From Candidatus Marinarcus aquaticus (GTDB lineage Bacteria; Campylobacterota; Campylobacteria; Campylobacterales; Arcobacteraceae), in contig NZ_PDKN01000001.1 in NCBI RefSeq assembly GCF_004116335.1, positions 124,001-188,000 of the forward strand: 64,000 nt of DNA, in the 5' to 3' direction. Shown here piece after piece: positions 43,288-51,335 of the stretch. Within the stretch, counting starts at the first letter, position 1; the number at the start of each line of letters is the position of its first letter. Under the pieces are notes generated by a model. That model was not told where the DNA came from, ran no database searches, and saw only the letters and a list, made by a program, of their open reading frames with translations. The position numbers were made by a program, and so were the translations under genes.

Positions 43288-44359
43288 CGTAAAAAGTGAT
43301 GAGAGTGTTGCTTTAGGTAAAGCACTCTTTTTTGATAAGAATTTATCTAAAAATAGAACGCAAAGCTGTGCAACATGTCATAACCCAGAAGCAGGTTTTA
43401 CAGATAATCGTGAAAATGGAATTAAAAGCCAAGCTTCATTAGGGGATGATGGAAAATCTTTAGGTGACAGACAAGCACCAACGGCAGCGTATGCGATGTT
43501 TTCTCCAGAGTTTCATTACAACGAAAAGACAAAAAAATATGTGGGTGGACAGTTTTGGGATGGTCGAGAAGCAACTCTAGCTGGACAAGCAGGGGGGCCA
43601 CCTTTAAATCCTATTGAAATGGGTATGAAAGATAAACAAGAGGTTGTAAGTCGATTGCAAGAGAATGCCTATTATGTGCAAACAATGAAAAAAATTTATG
43701 GTGAAGATATCTTTAATGATACAAACAAAGCTTATATGGCAATGACAAAAGCACTTGAAAATTTTGAGAAGACCGATTTCTTTGCACCATTTGATTCAAA
43801 ATATGATCGCTTTTTAAAAGGGGAGTATGATTTAACGGTATTAGAAGATTTAGGACGTTCTTTGTTTTTTTCCAATAATAATAATTCGTGTGCCACATGC
43901 CATGTTTTAAAAGGTGAAGACAAACCAGGTGAAACCTTTACAAATTATGAATATCATAATATAGGAGTTCCTGTCAATGAAGAACTTCGAGTAAAAAATG
44001 GCGTAACGGCACTTGATGATGGTCTTTTAGCCAACCCAGCAGTTAATGATACTGCTCAAAGAGGAAAATACAAAGTGCCAACACTCAGAAATGTGGCAAT
44101 CACTGGTCCATATATGCACAATGGTGTCTTTAAAGATTTAAGAACAGTTGTAGAGTTTTATGACAAATATAATAATCCTGATCGAAAAATCAATCCTGAA
44201 ACAGGTGAACCTTGGGCTGCACCAGAAGTGGAAGAGACCATCAGTTTAGATGATTTAAAAGCCAATAAACAAAATGACCGAAAAGTCGATGCCTTGGTTG
44301 CCTTTATGAAACTGTTAACAGATAAACGGTATGAACATCTTTTAAATGAGAATAAGTAG
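43223..44359 (+). CDS. Di-haem cytochrome c peroxidase
   Basis: The protein is 378 residues from a GTG start at 43223, preceded by AGGAG at good spacing. The signal peptide ends AIHAQD. Haem sites are CATCH at 49-53 and CATCH at 223-227. GPPLNPIEMGM, VPTLRNVAITGPYMHNG and a distal Met/His region match bacterial CcpA/MauG-like peroxidases. These reduce hydrogen peroxide in the periplasm with electrons from cytochrome c. It is last in the Fur-box cluster; peroxide defence would fit an iron locus. Confidence 0.9.
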   Translation: MRSLKVLVVSLCLTSAIHAQDSVKSDESVALGKALFFDKNLSKNRTQSCATCHNPEAGFTDNRENGIKSQASLGDDGKSLGDRQAPTAAYAMFSPEFHYNEKTKKYVGGQFWDGREATLAGQAGGPPLNPIEMGMKDKQEVVSRLQENAYYVQTMKKIYGEDIFNDTNKAYMAMTKALENFEKTDFFAPFDSKYDRFLKGEYDLTVLEDLGRSLFFSNNNNSCATCHVLKGEDKPGETFTNYEYHNIGVPVNEELRVKNGVTALDDGLLANPAVNDTAQRGKYKVPTLRNVAITGPYMHNGVFKDLRTVVEFYDKYNNPDRKINPETGEPWAAPEVEETISLDDLKANKQNDRKVDALVAFMKLLTDKRYEHLLNENK

Positions 44360-44473
44360 CATCAGCTGCTTATTCCATACTGTATTATTTTTTTCTAAAT
44401 AGATAACTTTTTGCATTGTATGAATTAAAATTATACGATATAATTAATTCTTACACAAAATTTAGGAGTTAAT

Positions 44474-45178
44474 ATGACTAAAAAAGTATTAATTACTGGA
44501 GGCAATAAAGGAATTGGTTTAGAGGTGGCAAAAATCTTTGTCAAACTCGAATATGAAATTTATGTCGTTGGTCGCGACTTCAATGAGTTTGAGTTAGGTG
44601 GCTTACCTAATGTGACTGAAATTGAAGCAGATTTAACCAACTTAGACAACATCTCTGAAATTGTAAAAACTGTAGGTGATATTGATATCCTCATCAATAA
44701 TGCAGGTTTTATGCAACCCCACATCTCTTATGACAAATACACTTCCCAAGAGAGAGAAAACATGATGAATGTTAATTTATATGCTCCGGTTGAGCTTATG
44801 AATGAATTTTCTGTTGGCATGAAGAAGCAAAAGTGCGGGCGTATTGTCAACGTAGCATCCATTGCTGGACAAATAGGTCATCCTGACGTTTGGTATGGTA
44901 TTGCAAAAGCAGGTTTAATCAATGCAACAAAAATCTACGCTAAGCTTTTAGGTGGTGATGGCATTGTTGTCAATTGTATTGCTCCAAGCCCTGTTGAAAC
45001 GGATATGCAAAAGAGTAACTCTAAAGAGCGTATCGAAGAGTTTAAAAAGACAGTGGTGACTCACCGTTTTGCACGAGCAAGCGAGATTGCACGAACGATT
45101 GTATGGTTGGCCATAGGAAGCCCCGAGTACATTAATGGTACGTGTATTGATATTAATAATGGGGCATACCCAAGATAG
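44474..45178 (+). CDS. Short-chain dehydrogenase/reductase
   Basis: The 234-residue protein has an N-terminal NAD(P) motif TGGNKGIG, the NNAG structural motif, active-site Ser (NVASIAG) and Tyr-Lys in WYGIAKAG (YxxxK). The closing GTCIDINNGAYPR is typical. It resembles FabG-like reductases. Substrate unknown. An AGGAG ribosome site precedes the ATG. It is followed by a terminator shared with the convergent HD-GYP gene. Confidence 0.9.
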   Translation: MTKKVLITGGNKGIGLEVAKIFVKLEYEIYVVGRDFNEFELGGLPNVTEIEADLTNLDNISEIVKTVGDIDILINNAGFMQPHISYDKYTSQERENMMNVNLYAPVELMNEFSVGMKKQKCGRIVNVASIAGQIGHPDVWYGIAKAGLINATKIYAKLLGGDGIVVNCIAPSPVETDMQKSNSKERIEEFKKTVVTHRFARASEIARTIVWLAIGSPEYINGTCIDINNGAYPR

Positions 45179-45180
45179 AG

Positions 45181-45204
45181 TATAAAGAGCAGAAGCTCTT
45201 TATA
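45181..45204. terminator. Bidirectional terminator between convergent genes
   Basis: TATAAAGAGC and GCTCTTTATA form a perfect 10-bp stem with an AGAA loop between the SDR and HD-GYP stops. Flanking U-tracts are short on both strands. Confidence 0.6.
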
Positions 45205-47046
45205 TTATGAAGCGAGTTTTGTGTCTTGAAATGTATTTCGAATTTGAATAAATTCATCAATATGTTTAAAGAAAATATCTACAAGCTTTGGATCAAATTG
45301 ATAACCTCTTTCTTCTTTAAAGAGATTAAAAATCTTTTCATCATCCCATGCTTTTTTATAAACCCGGTCACTTCCCAGTGCATCGAATACATCCGCAATG
45401 GCAGTAATACGACCATATATATGTATCTGCTCTTCTTTTAAACCTTGAGGATATCCTTTTCCATCCCATCTCTCATGGTGTTGATATGCCACAATTGCAG
45501 CTGTTTGAAGTAGCGGGCGTTTGGAGTTTTTAAGCATGTTGTATCCCAATGTGGTATGCTCTTGCATGCATCGGTGCTCTTGTTCTGTAAGCAGTCCTGG
45601 TTTATTCAAAATTGAATCAGGAATTCCCACTTTTCCAATATCGTGCATAGGACTGGCTTGTTTTAAAAGTTCTACTTCTTCTTTAGGCATACCTAAATAA
45701 AGTGCCAAGAGTTTGGAGTACTCGGCCACACGTTTGACATGGTTTCCGGTCTCTTCACTACGACGCTCTCCAATGGCTCCCATAGTAAATACAACTTCTT
45801 TTTGAGTATCTTCAATTTCACTCATAAGCTCTTCAATTTGTGAAGTCGCATTTTTCACACGTGTTTCAAGATGTTTTTTATAAATATCAAGTTCACGATT
45901 GAGTTGAATAATCTCTTTTTGTTGTGTGATGTCTTGTCGAATTGCACTGTAGCCGGTAATCTCTTGGTTATCATTAAAAATAGGGGCAACCGTGGCATAA
46001 ACATAATAAAAATCCCCATTTTTCTTTCTGTTTTTAACTTCACCTCTCCATACTTCACCTGCTTGTATGGTTTCCCACATATCTTTAAAACTCTCTTTCG
46101 GCATCTCTGGATGTCGCACAATATTGTGAGGTTGCCCCAGCAACTCCTCTTTGTTGTATCCTGAAATTTCAACAAAAGCTTCACTGATATACGTAATGTT
46201 TCCTTTTATATCTGTTTTAGAAGCAATGACGTTTTTGCTGTAAGATTCAATGAGCTTTTCAAATTCATTGTTTTTATTCGTGATTTCATCGTGTAAATTA
46301 GAAGCAATTTCAATGTTTGTATTGATTGATTTTGCCATTTTGCCAAACTCATTGTCGTTATTAAGTTGAATGGGGTGTGCACGATGTTTATTGTCTGCAA
46401 GAAATTTAAAGAAAGCATTTAAGCCTTTTTCTATTTCAACCAAAGGGTCAAGGATGGTGTGTTGAAAGAACCCTTTTAAATAAAGCGTAAACAGAATAAT
46501 TGAGATGACTACAAAGATACTTAACGAGTAGATGTATTGTATGGTTGAGTCTAAACGTGTTGAGATGTCTTTACTCACTTGCGCAAATTTTGTTTCCAAT
46601 GCATCAAGTGCATGTAGAGCATTTTGCTCATCTTCTTTTAAAACCGTTAACTCTTTTATCGGTTGATTTAACTGTGTTTGATAGGCTTTAAAAACATTCT
46701 CAATCTCTTCTAAATAGAGCAGCTCTTCTTTGGTGTGTTGAAGTTTTAAATACTTGTTTTTTAATGCTTCAAAAACAGTAAAACTTTGATTAAAAGCGTT
46801 GATGTATTGTTTGTCTTGGGTTAAGAGATAATTTTGGTAAGATTGTATCATTCCACCATAACCCATTTGACTCTTTATTTGAGAAATAATAATAACTTTG
46901 CTGGTAATATTTTTTTCAAATAAATCCCATTTGGTCTTAACATCATTTGAAAAAATAAGCAATGTTATGTGGAAAATAATATATATGGTTCCTGTGATAG
47001 CTGCTAAAGAATAGAGCTTCTCTTTGACCGTTGTATTTTTATACAC
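45205..47046 (-). CDS. Membrane PAS / HD-GYP cyclic-di-GMP phosphodiesterase
   Basis: In the 613-residue protein, TM1 (about 12-33) and TM2 (about 172-195) enclose a ~140-residue periplasmic helical sensor. A HAMP-like/linker region, a PAS domain (about 275-375, GNITYISEAFVEISGYNKEELLG, RKKNGDFYYVYATVAPIF), and an HD-GYP domain follow, with HDIGK and HHERWDGKGYP. HD-GYP enzymes hydrolyse c-di-GMP. It is monocistronic and convergent with the SDR. Ligand unknown. Confidence 0.9.
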   Translation of the reverse strand: MYKNTTVKEKLYSLAAITGTIYIIFHITLLIFSNDVKTKWDLFEKNITSKVIIISQIKSQMGYGGMIQSYQNYLLTQDKQYINAFNQSFTVFEALKNKYLKLQHTKEELLYLEEIENVFKAYQTQLNQPIKELTVLKEDEQNALHALDALETKFAQVSKDISTRLDSTIQYIYSLSIFVVISIILFTLYLKGFFQHTILDPLVEIEKGLNAFFKFLADNKHRAHPIQLNNDNEFGKMAKSINTNIEIASNLHDEITNKNNEFEKLIESYSKNVIASKTDIKGNITYISEAFVEISGYNKEELLGQPHNIVRHPEMPKESFKDMWETIQAGEVWRGEVKNRKKNGDFYYVYATVAPIFNDNQEITGYSAIRQDITQQKEIIQLNRELDIYKKHLETRVKNATSQIEELMSEIEDTQKEVVFTMGAIGERRSEETGNHVKRVAEYSKLLALYLGMPKEEVELLKQASPMHDIGKVGIPDSILNKPGLLTEQEHRCMQEHTTLGYNMLKNSKRPLLQTAAIVAYQHHERWDGKGYPQGLKEEQIHIYGRITAIADVFDALGSDRVYKKAWDDEKIFNLFKEERGYQFDPKLVDIFFKHIDEFIQIRNTFQDTKLAS

Positions 47047-47376
47047 CTTGTACCTCGAAATATAATTATAAATTATTTAATAATTTCATTGAGGTAGTAT
47101 ATTAACACAAATATGCTGACTTTCACCATTAAATTTTAAAAATAATTTTTTTAGGTATTAGTTAGTAATTAAAATGTGATTATATAACGAGAATATAACG
47201 AAGCAGGACTAAAAAGAGCTAAATAAAATCTGCTAAAACCTTTTTACTTCTTGTTTGAATCCCCAAGTGAACCACTTTTGCTACAAAGGTTTCTTGTTGA
47301 TTCAAAATATCAATTTTGTAATTTAGCATTTTACTTTTATGCAGTTTTGTTCTGCAAATAAATGACTTCGTTGAAA
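47047..47376. other. 330-bp intergenic region
   Basis: It lies between the HD-GYP gene and the EamA gene. It is AT-rich and holds a small minus-strand frame (47219-47329, separately listed). The left half carries the HD-GYP upstream region. No clear repeat, RNA gene or operator is visible. Confidence 0.5.
47219..47329 (-). pseudogene. Possible 36-codon remnant frame
   Basis: ATG 47329 opens a 36-residue frame ending in TAG. It has a mixed hydrophobic/charged composition (IDILNQQETFVAKVVHLGIQ) but no good ribosome site. It may be a decayed fragment of a larger gene or chance. No family is recognised. Confidence 0.2.
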
Positions 47377-48279
47377 CTAATTTAAATCAACGTTTTTCTT
47401 CTTATATATTTTTATATTATTTAGAATCTTCACAGCAACTATAGTCATGATTGTTCCAATAATAATTGAAACAGTGATGTTTTCTTTTAAAAATATTGCA
47501 CTCAGTGTAATTGCAGCAAAAGGGACTAAAAATATAAAACTGCTTACATTGGCAGCTCCTAGTTTTTCTATACCTAAAAAGAAAATAGTATTTGCAAAGG
47601 TTGAAGCAAAAATTGTAATGGCAAAAAGATTTATATAAAATATTGAATCAAATGTATCATACGCAATAGTTGTAAAATCCATAAAGAAAATAGCCATAAA
47701 ACTGCTTACTATATACATGTAAAAAGTAAATACGATAGGAGAGATCTTTTTTGCTTTTGAACTTGTTATTGTAAGAAGAGGCCAAAGAACTGAGGCCAAA
47801 ATAAAATATAAGTTATGAATAACAAAGACTTCATTTAAATGTGCACTCCAAACATTTAACATTGTTAAAACACCTAATGCACCTAAAGCTAAAGCAAAGT
47901 AGTCTTTTTTGAATATTTTTTTACTTCCAAATATTGCAAGTATTAAAAAAGTATTAATAGGAATAAGTGTTGTTACAAAAGCACCACCTAAACTGGCAGT
48001 ACCTAATTTAGTACCAAGATAAAAATATTTCATATAGGCAACAAGTATTGCTGAAGCTACAACAACGATAAAAAAGCTTTTTAAATCAATTTTAAAAGAT
48101 TTTCTAAGTACTAGCATAATAGGAATCATTGTAACAGCAGTAATGATGTATCTAAAAAACATTACATCATATTCATTTATATAAGAGCTTAAAACCTTTA
48201 TATTTACCCACGAGCCACCCCATCCAAGCATGGCAAGAAACATTAAGATATAAAATATATTTTTATTTGATTCAGTCAT
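47377..48279 (-). CDS. EamA/DMT-family transporter
   Basis: The 300-residue protein has ten hydrophobic helices in two EamA repeats. The opening MLGWGGSWVNIKVLSSY (EamA signature) and the second-repeat GIEKLGAANVSSFIFLVPFAAITLSAIFLKE are typical. DMT carriers export or import small metabolites; substrate unknown. A -10 box TATAAT lies about 22 bp upstream. Monocistronic. Confidence 0.85.
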   Translation of the reverse strand: MTESNKNIFYILMFLAMLGWGGSWVNIKVLSSYINEYDVMFFRYIITAVTMIPIMLVLRKSFKIDLKSFFIVVVASAILVAYMKYFYLGTKLGTASLGGAFVTTLIPINTFLILAIFGSKKIFKKDYFALALGALGVLTMLNVWSAHLNEVFVIHNLYFILASVLWPLLTITSSKAKKISPIVFTFYMYIVSSFMAIFFMDFTTIAYDTFDSIFYINLFAITIFASTFANTIFFLGIEKLGAANVSSFIFLVPFAAITLSAIFLKENITVSIIIGTIMTIVAVKILNNIKIYKKKNVDLN

Positions 48280-48300
48280 TGTATAATCTTTTTTTGTGGG

Positions 48301-48306
48301 ATTATA
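48301..48306 (-). promoter_or_regulatory. -10 box of the EamA gene within a small palindrome
   Basis: TATAAT on the minus strand, 22 bp before the ATG, forms one arm of GTATAATC…GATTATAC (48281-48307). The palindrome may act as a regulator site or be incidental to a promoter. Confidence 0.3.
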
Positions 48307-48341
48307 CTATTTAGTTGATTTATTTATCTGAAATATTATTG

Positions 48342-48914
48342 TTATTTTAAAAGAGTTTCTAAACTTTCTTTAATTTTATTGGGATCAGAGAAGTGATCAA
48401 CTTTTGCTACAAAGTTTCCTTGTTTATCAAAAATATAGATATACGATGTATGTGAAACAGAGTAATCCATTTTAGAATCTTTCAAATAGATTTTTTCATA
48501 AAATGTACCGTATCGTTGGGTGATGTCATCAATGTTCTTTTTATTGCTGGTGGCACCTAAAAAAGTAGGGTGAAAATATTGAGCATACTCTTTTAAATTT
48601 TCAAGAGTGTCTCTGTCAGGATCCACACTGATAAACAGACCTCGAAATGATTTGAGTTGTTCAGGTGAGAAGTCACTTAATGCTTGTGCCAGTGAACTTA
48701 AACTGGTGGGACAAACATCAGGACAAAAAGTGTATCCAAAATAGACGGCCAATACTTTACCTTTAAAGTCCTCTTTGGAGACATCCCCTTTGATAGTGGA
48801 GACTGTAAATGCATACTTCTTTTGCTCTTTTGATTGCTCAATAATGGGTTTTAAAAAGAGTATCGCAACAATCGCAATAATAACAGGAATTCCAAAGGTG
48901 ATAAGTTTTTTCAT
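48342..48914 (-). CDS. SCO-family copper chaperone/thiol protein
   Basis: The 190-residue membrane-anchored thioredoxin-like protein has an N-terminal helix (5-22). The copper motif is CPDVCPTS, with the partner His in YSVSHTSYIYIFDKQG. Sco proteins deliver copper to the CuA site of cytochrome oxidase. It is last in the PCu(A)C - small membrane protein - SCO operon. Confidence 0.9.
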   Translation of the reverse strand: MKKLITFGIPVIIAIVAILFLKPIIEQSKEQKKYAFTVSTIKGDVSKEDFKGKVLAVYFGYTFCPDVCPTSLSSLAQALSDFSPEQLKSFRGLFISVDPDRDTLENLKEYAQYFHPTFLGATSNKKNIDDITQRYGTFYEKIYLKDSKMDYSVSHTSYIYIFDKQGNFVAKVDHFSDPNKIKESLETLLK

Positions 48915-49376
48915 TTATATGTCCGTTTCAAATTGGAACCGTGCTCCAATGATTTTGTTTATTTTTCCTACTTCTAAATCAGCATTCCATTTCATACCAC
49001 CCACAGGACATGTTGGAAGAAGTCCTGTGGCTTTATAAACTCCATTGCCCATATGCGTAAAAGGTAATTCATAATCGCCCATCATCATATTCGTAGAATA
49101 AATATGCAGTTTGAGATCTTTTAACTCTTGATTGGAACTTTTAAGCGTAAACGTCAAGGGTTTCATCAATGGAATCTCTTTAGGGGTGACTTCAAGTTCA
49201 AATAGCGTACCATCTTGTATGGTGACTTGACATGCAGACTCTTTTAAATTGCAATTTTTATCTTGCAATACAAATTCACCTTCTCCCCGTAATGAGTTAT
49301 AAATGGCATTGTAATCAATTAAAAAGTAGCTCAATACAATGGCAAGGACAATGGTAACTTGAAGCAACAGTTTCAT
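48915..49376 (-). CDS. Small membrane-anchored periplasmic protein of the copper operon
   Basis: The 153-residue protein has an N-terminal anchor (about 3-22) and a periplasmic β-domain. Notable residues are Met-rich STNMMMGDYELPF and the late CPVGGMKW. The layout is FixH-like. It abuts the SCO gene and follows PCu(A)C by 1 bp. Methionines and cysteines fit copper handling; direct evidence is lacking. Confidence 0.72.
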   Translation of the reverse strand: MKLLLQVTIVLAIVLSYFLIDYNAIYNSLRGEGEFVLQDKNCNLKESACQVTIQDGTLFELEVTPKEIPLMKPLTFTLKSSNQELKDLKLHIYSTNMMMGDYELPFTHMGNGVYKATGLLPTCPVGGMKWNADLEVGKINKIIGARFQFETDI

Positions 49377-49377
49377 T

Positions 49378-49842
49378 TTATTTCATATTTCCATGAGACA
49401 TATTTTTGTGATTCATCATGCCATTCATAACTGTTTTAACTGGAACAGTGATGGTTTTTTCATCGCCATTTGAGAAGCCAAGAGTCAATGTTACTTTATC
49501 TCCCTCTTTTAATGGTTTTTGTTTTAAATCAATAAGCATGATGTGATAACCACCTGGTTGAAGAAGTGTTTCTGAATCTGCTTTGATATCAATTTGTGGT
49601 ACTTGGTACATTTTCATGACACCATCTTTCATATCATGTGTATGCAACTCTACAACATTGGCTGCATCTGATTTTGCCCATAAAAGTGCCACATCTTGTT
49701 TTGTGTCATTTTCAATTTTCATAAACGCAGCAGAGTTTGGAAGGTTGGGTGGAGTTGCTCTTACATAAGCATCATCAATTTCAATGCCAGAAGCAAAAAG
49801 TGAAGCGGTTGCTAACAATAAACTAAAAACAGTTTTTTTCAT
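49378..49842 (-). CDS. PCu(A)C periplasmic copper chaperone
   Basis: The 154-residue exported protein has a signal peptide ending ASLFASG. The conserved copper ligands are in AAFMKIEN (H/M site), VELHTHDMKDGVMKMYQV (HxxxDxxM…M) and HIMLIDLK. The C-terminal tail is Met/His-rich (MNGMMNHKNMSHGNMK). It carries Cu+ to the CuA centre. First gene of the copper operon. Confidence 0.88.
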   Translation of the reverse strand: MKKTVFSLLLATASLFASGIEIDDAYVRATPPNLPNSAAFMKIENDTKQDVALLWAKSDAANVVELHTHDMKDGVMKMYQVPQIDIKADSETLLQPGGYHIMLIDLKQKPLKEGDKVTLTLGFSNGDEKTITVPVKTVMNGMMNHKNMSHGNMK

Positions 49843-49899
49843 AGGGATATCCTTAGAGTTTTATTTGGTTGATTATACTTCTCTTGTGTTAAGTAAGTG

Positions 49900-50265
49900 T
49901 TAATTTCTACAAGCAGGACAAATACCTTTTATAATAATATTTTCAACGGTATATCCAGGCAGTTGAATGTTTTGCTCTTTAATGCACTCTATTTTAGAAC
50001 ATGAAGAACAAATAAAGTGAGCATGAGGTGTTTTATGCATTTCGTAGTATCTTTTTTTATCATTGGATTCAAAAGAGTTGATGATACTCTCCTCTTCAAA
50101 CTTTAAAATATTTCTATAAAAAGTCGCTTTGTCCATTTTCAGTTTGGCTTTTATGTCTTCATAACATAAAGGTCGATTCGCTTGTGTGAGCAGTTCCAAA
50201 ATGGCAACACGAGCGGTGGTCATTTTTAAATTGCTGTTATCAATGAGTTCTTGTAGTGCTTCCAT
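49900..50265 (-). CDS. Fur-family regulator, probably Zur-like
   Basis: The 121-residue protein has an N-terminal winged helix (TTARVAILELL…, CYEDIKAKLKMDKATFYRNILKFEEE) and a dimerisation domain with two Cys pairs, CSSC and CPAC, for structural zinc and HAHFICSSC. It is divergent from a ZnuA-like zinc-binding protein. Two TGCAAC-N3-GTTGC palindromes lie between. That context favours Zur over Fur/PerR. It is shorter than most Fur proteins. Confidence 0.85.
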   Translation of the reverse strand: MEALQELIDNSNLKMTTARVAILELLTQANRPLCYEDIKAKLKMDKATFYRNILKFEEESIINSFESNDKKRYYEMHKTPHAHFICSSCSKIECIKEQNIQLPGYTVENIIIKGICPACRN

Positions 50266-50294
50266 GAAAAAAGTATAACCAAAGATTGTTTAAT

Positions 50295-50309
50295 TGCAAC
50301 TAAGTTGCG
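50295..50309. promoter_or_regulatory. Zur-like operator 1
   Basis: TGCAACTAAGTTGCG is an inverted repeat (TGCAAC / GTTGCG) upstream of the regulator gene, sharing its half-sites with operator 2. It likely mediates autoregulation. Confidence 0.55.
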
Positions 50310-50344
50310 TTAAAGGGGAAAAGGATTATGATTCAATATTATAA

Positions 50345-50359
50345 TGCAACATAGTTGCA
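50345..50359. promoter_or_regulatory. Zur-like operator 2 overlapping the znuA promoter
   Basis: TGCAACATAGTTGCA is a perfect inverted repeat. It starts at the last base of a TATAAT -10 (50340-50345), so a bound repressor would block the start site of the zinc-uptake genes. Confidence 0.65.
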
Positions 50360-50369
50360 AGGAGTAAAT

Positions 50370-51332
50370 ATGAAAAAAATTTCAGTTATTGTTTTATTAA
50401 TGTTGAGTTTCATCTCACTGCATGCCCTTGAAGTAACCACAAGTATTCTTCCACAGAAATATTTTATAGAGAAAATTGCACAAGACAAAGTCAAAGTCAA
50501 TGTGATGGTAAAAAAAGGTTTTTCACCTGCTACATATGAACCCAAAACTTCACAAATGAAAAAATTGGCTTCTTCCACACTTTACTTTTCAATTGGTGTG
50601 CCGTTTGAACAAGTCTGGTTAGAGCGATTTAAATCGGCAAACAGTTCACTTGTAGTCATTGATACTGCAAAAGGGATTCAAAAACGAACCATGCCAAAGC
50701 ATACTCACCATGAAGAGGATGCTCATGAAGAGGATGCTCATGAAGGGCATGACCATGATGAACATGCGCATGAAGAGGAGAAAGAGCATCATGATCAGGA
50801 ACACCATGAAGACGAAGAAGAACATCATGATGCACATGAACATGGTGGTTTAGATCCACATGTGTGGTTGGATCCTATTTTGGTCAAAGTGCAAGCAAAA
50901 AATATCTATAAAGCCTTGGTGAAATATGATGCAAAAAACAGTGCGTTTTATCAAAAAAATTATGAAGACTTTATTCAAGAGTTGGACCGACTTTACAGCG
51001 AACTTAAAAACGTTTTAAAACCTGTAGAACACAAAGCATTTATGGTCTTTCATCCTTCATGGGGATATTTCGCACAACGGTTTGATTTGGAACAAATTGC
51101 CGTTGAAGTTGAAGGAAAAGAGCCTAAACCAAATCAATTGGTTGAACTCATTGAAGAGGCCAAAGAGCATGAGATAAAAATTGTATTTGTGGCTCCTCAA
51201 TTTTCACAAAAGAGTGCAAAAGTGATTGCTCAAAACATCAAAGGCAATGTGGTTGTAATAGACCCGCTTAATGAAAGTTGGTACACCAGTATGATTGAAA
51301 CGGCTCAAGCCATTGTTAAATCCTATCAATAG
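50370..51332 (+). CDS. znuA: ZnuA-like zinc-binding periplasmic protein
   Basis: The protein is 320 residues from ATG 50370 (AAGGAG site). The signal peptide ends SLHALEV. Cluster A-I solute-binding features are present: zinc His after the loop (HGGLDPHVWLDP), FHPSWGYF, and a C-terminal Asp segment NVVVIDPLNESW. Residues about 111-158 are a His/Glu/Asp-rich loop typical of zinc-specific members. Its usual ABC partners ZnuB and ZnuC are absent here. Instead a DUF1007/NicO permease follows, 3 bp after the stop. Confidence 0.88.
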   Translation: MKKISVIVLLMLSFISLHALEVTTSILPQKYFIEKIAQDKVKVNVMVKKGFSPATYEPKTSQMKKLASSTLYFSIGVPFEQVWLERFKSANSSLVVIDTAKGIQKRTMPKHTHHEEDAHEEDAHEGHDHDEHAHEEEKEHHDQEHHEDEEEHHDAHEHGGLDPHVWLDPILVKVQAKNIYKALVKYDAKNSAFYQKNYEDFIQELDRLYSELKNVLKPVEHKAFMVFHPSWGYFAQRFDLEQIAVEVEGKEPKPNQLVELIEEAKEHEIKIVFVAPQFSQKSAKVIAQNIKGNVVVIDPLNESWYTSMIETAQAIVKSYQ

Positions 51333-51335
51333 TTT

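Noticed and set aside
44360-44400. Hairpin after the cytochrome c peroxidase gene
   Set aside because: AAGTAGC/GCTGCTT pair with a wobble, but the stem is short and has no adjacent U-tract.
50646-50859. Minus-strand frames rich in His/Met/Val opposite the znuA loop
   Set aside because: They mirror the repetitive His/Glu/Asp-rich codons of znuA, with no ribosome site or independent support.
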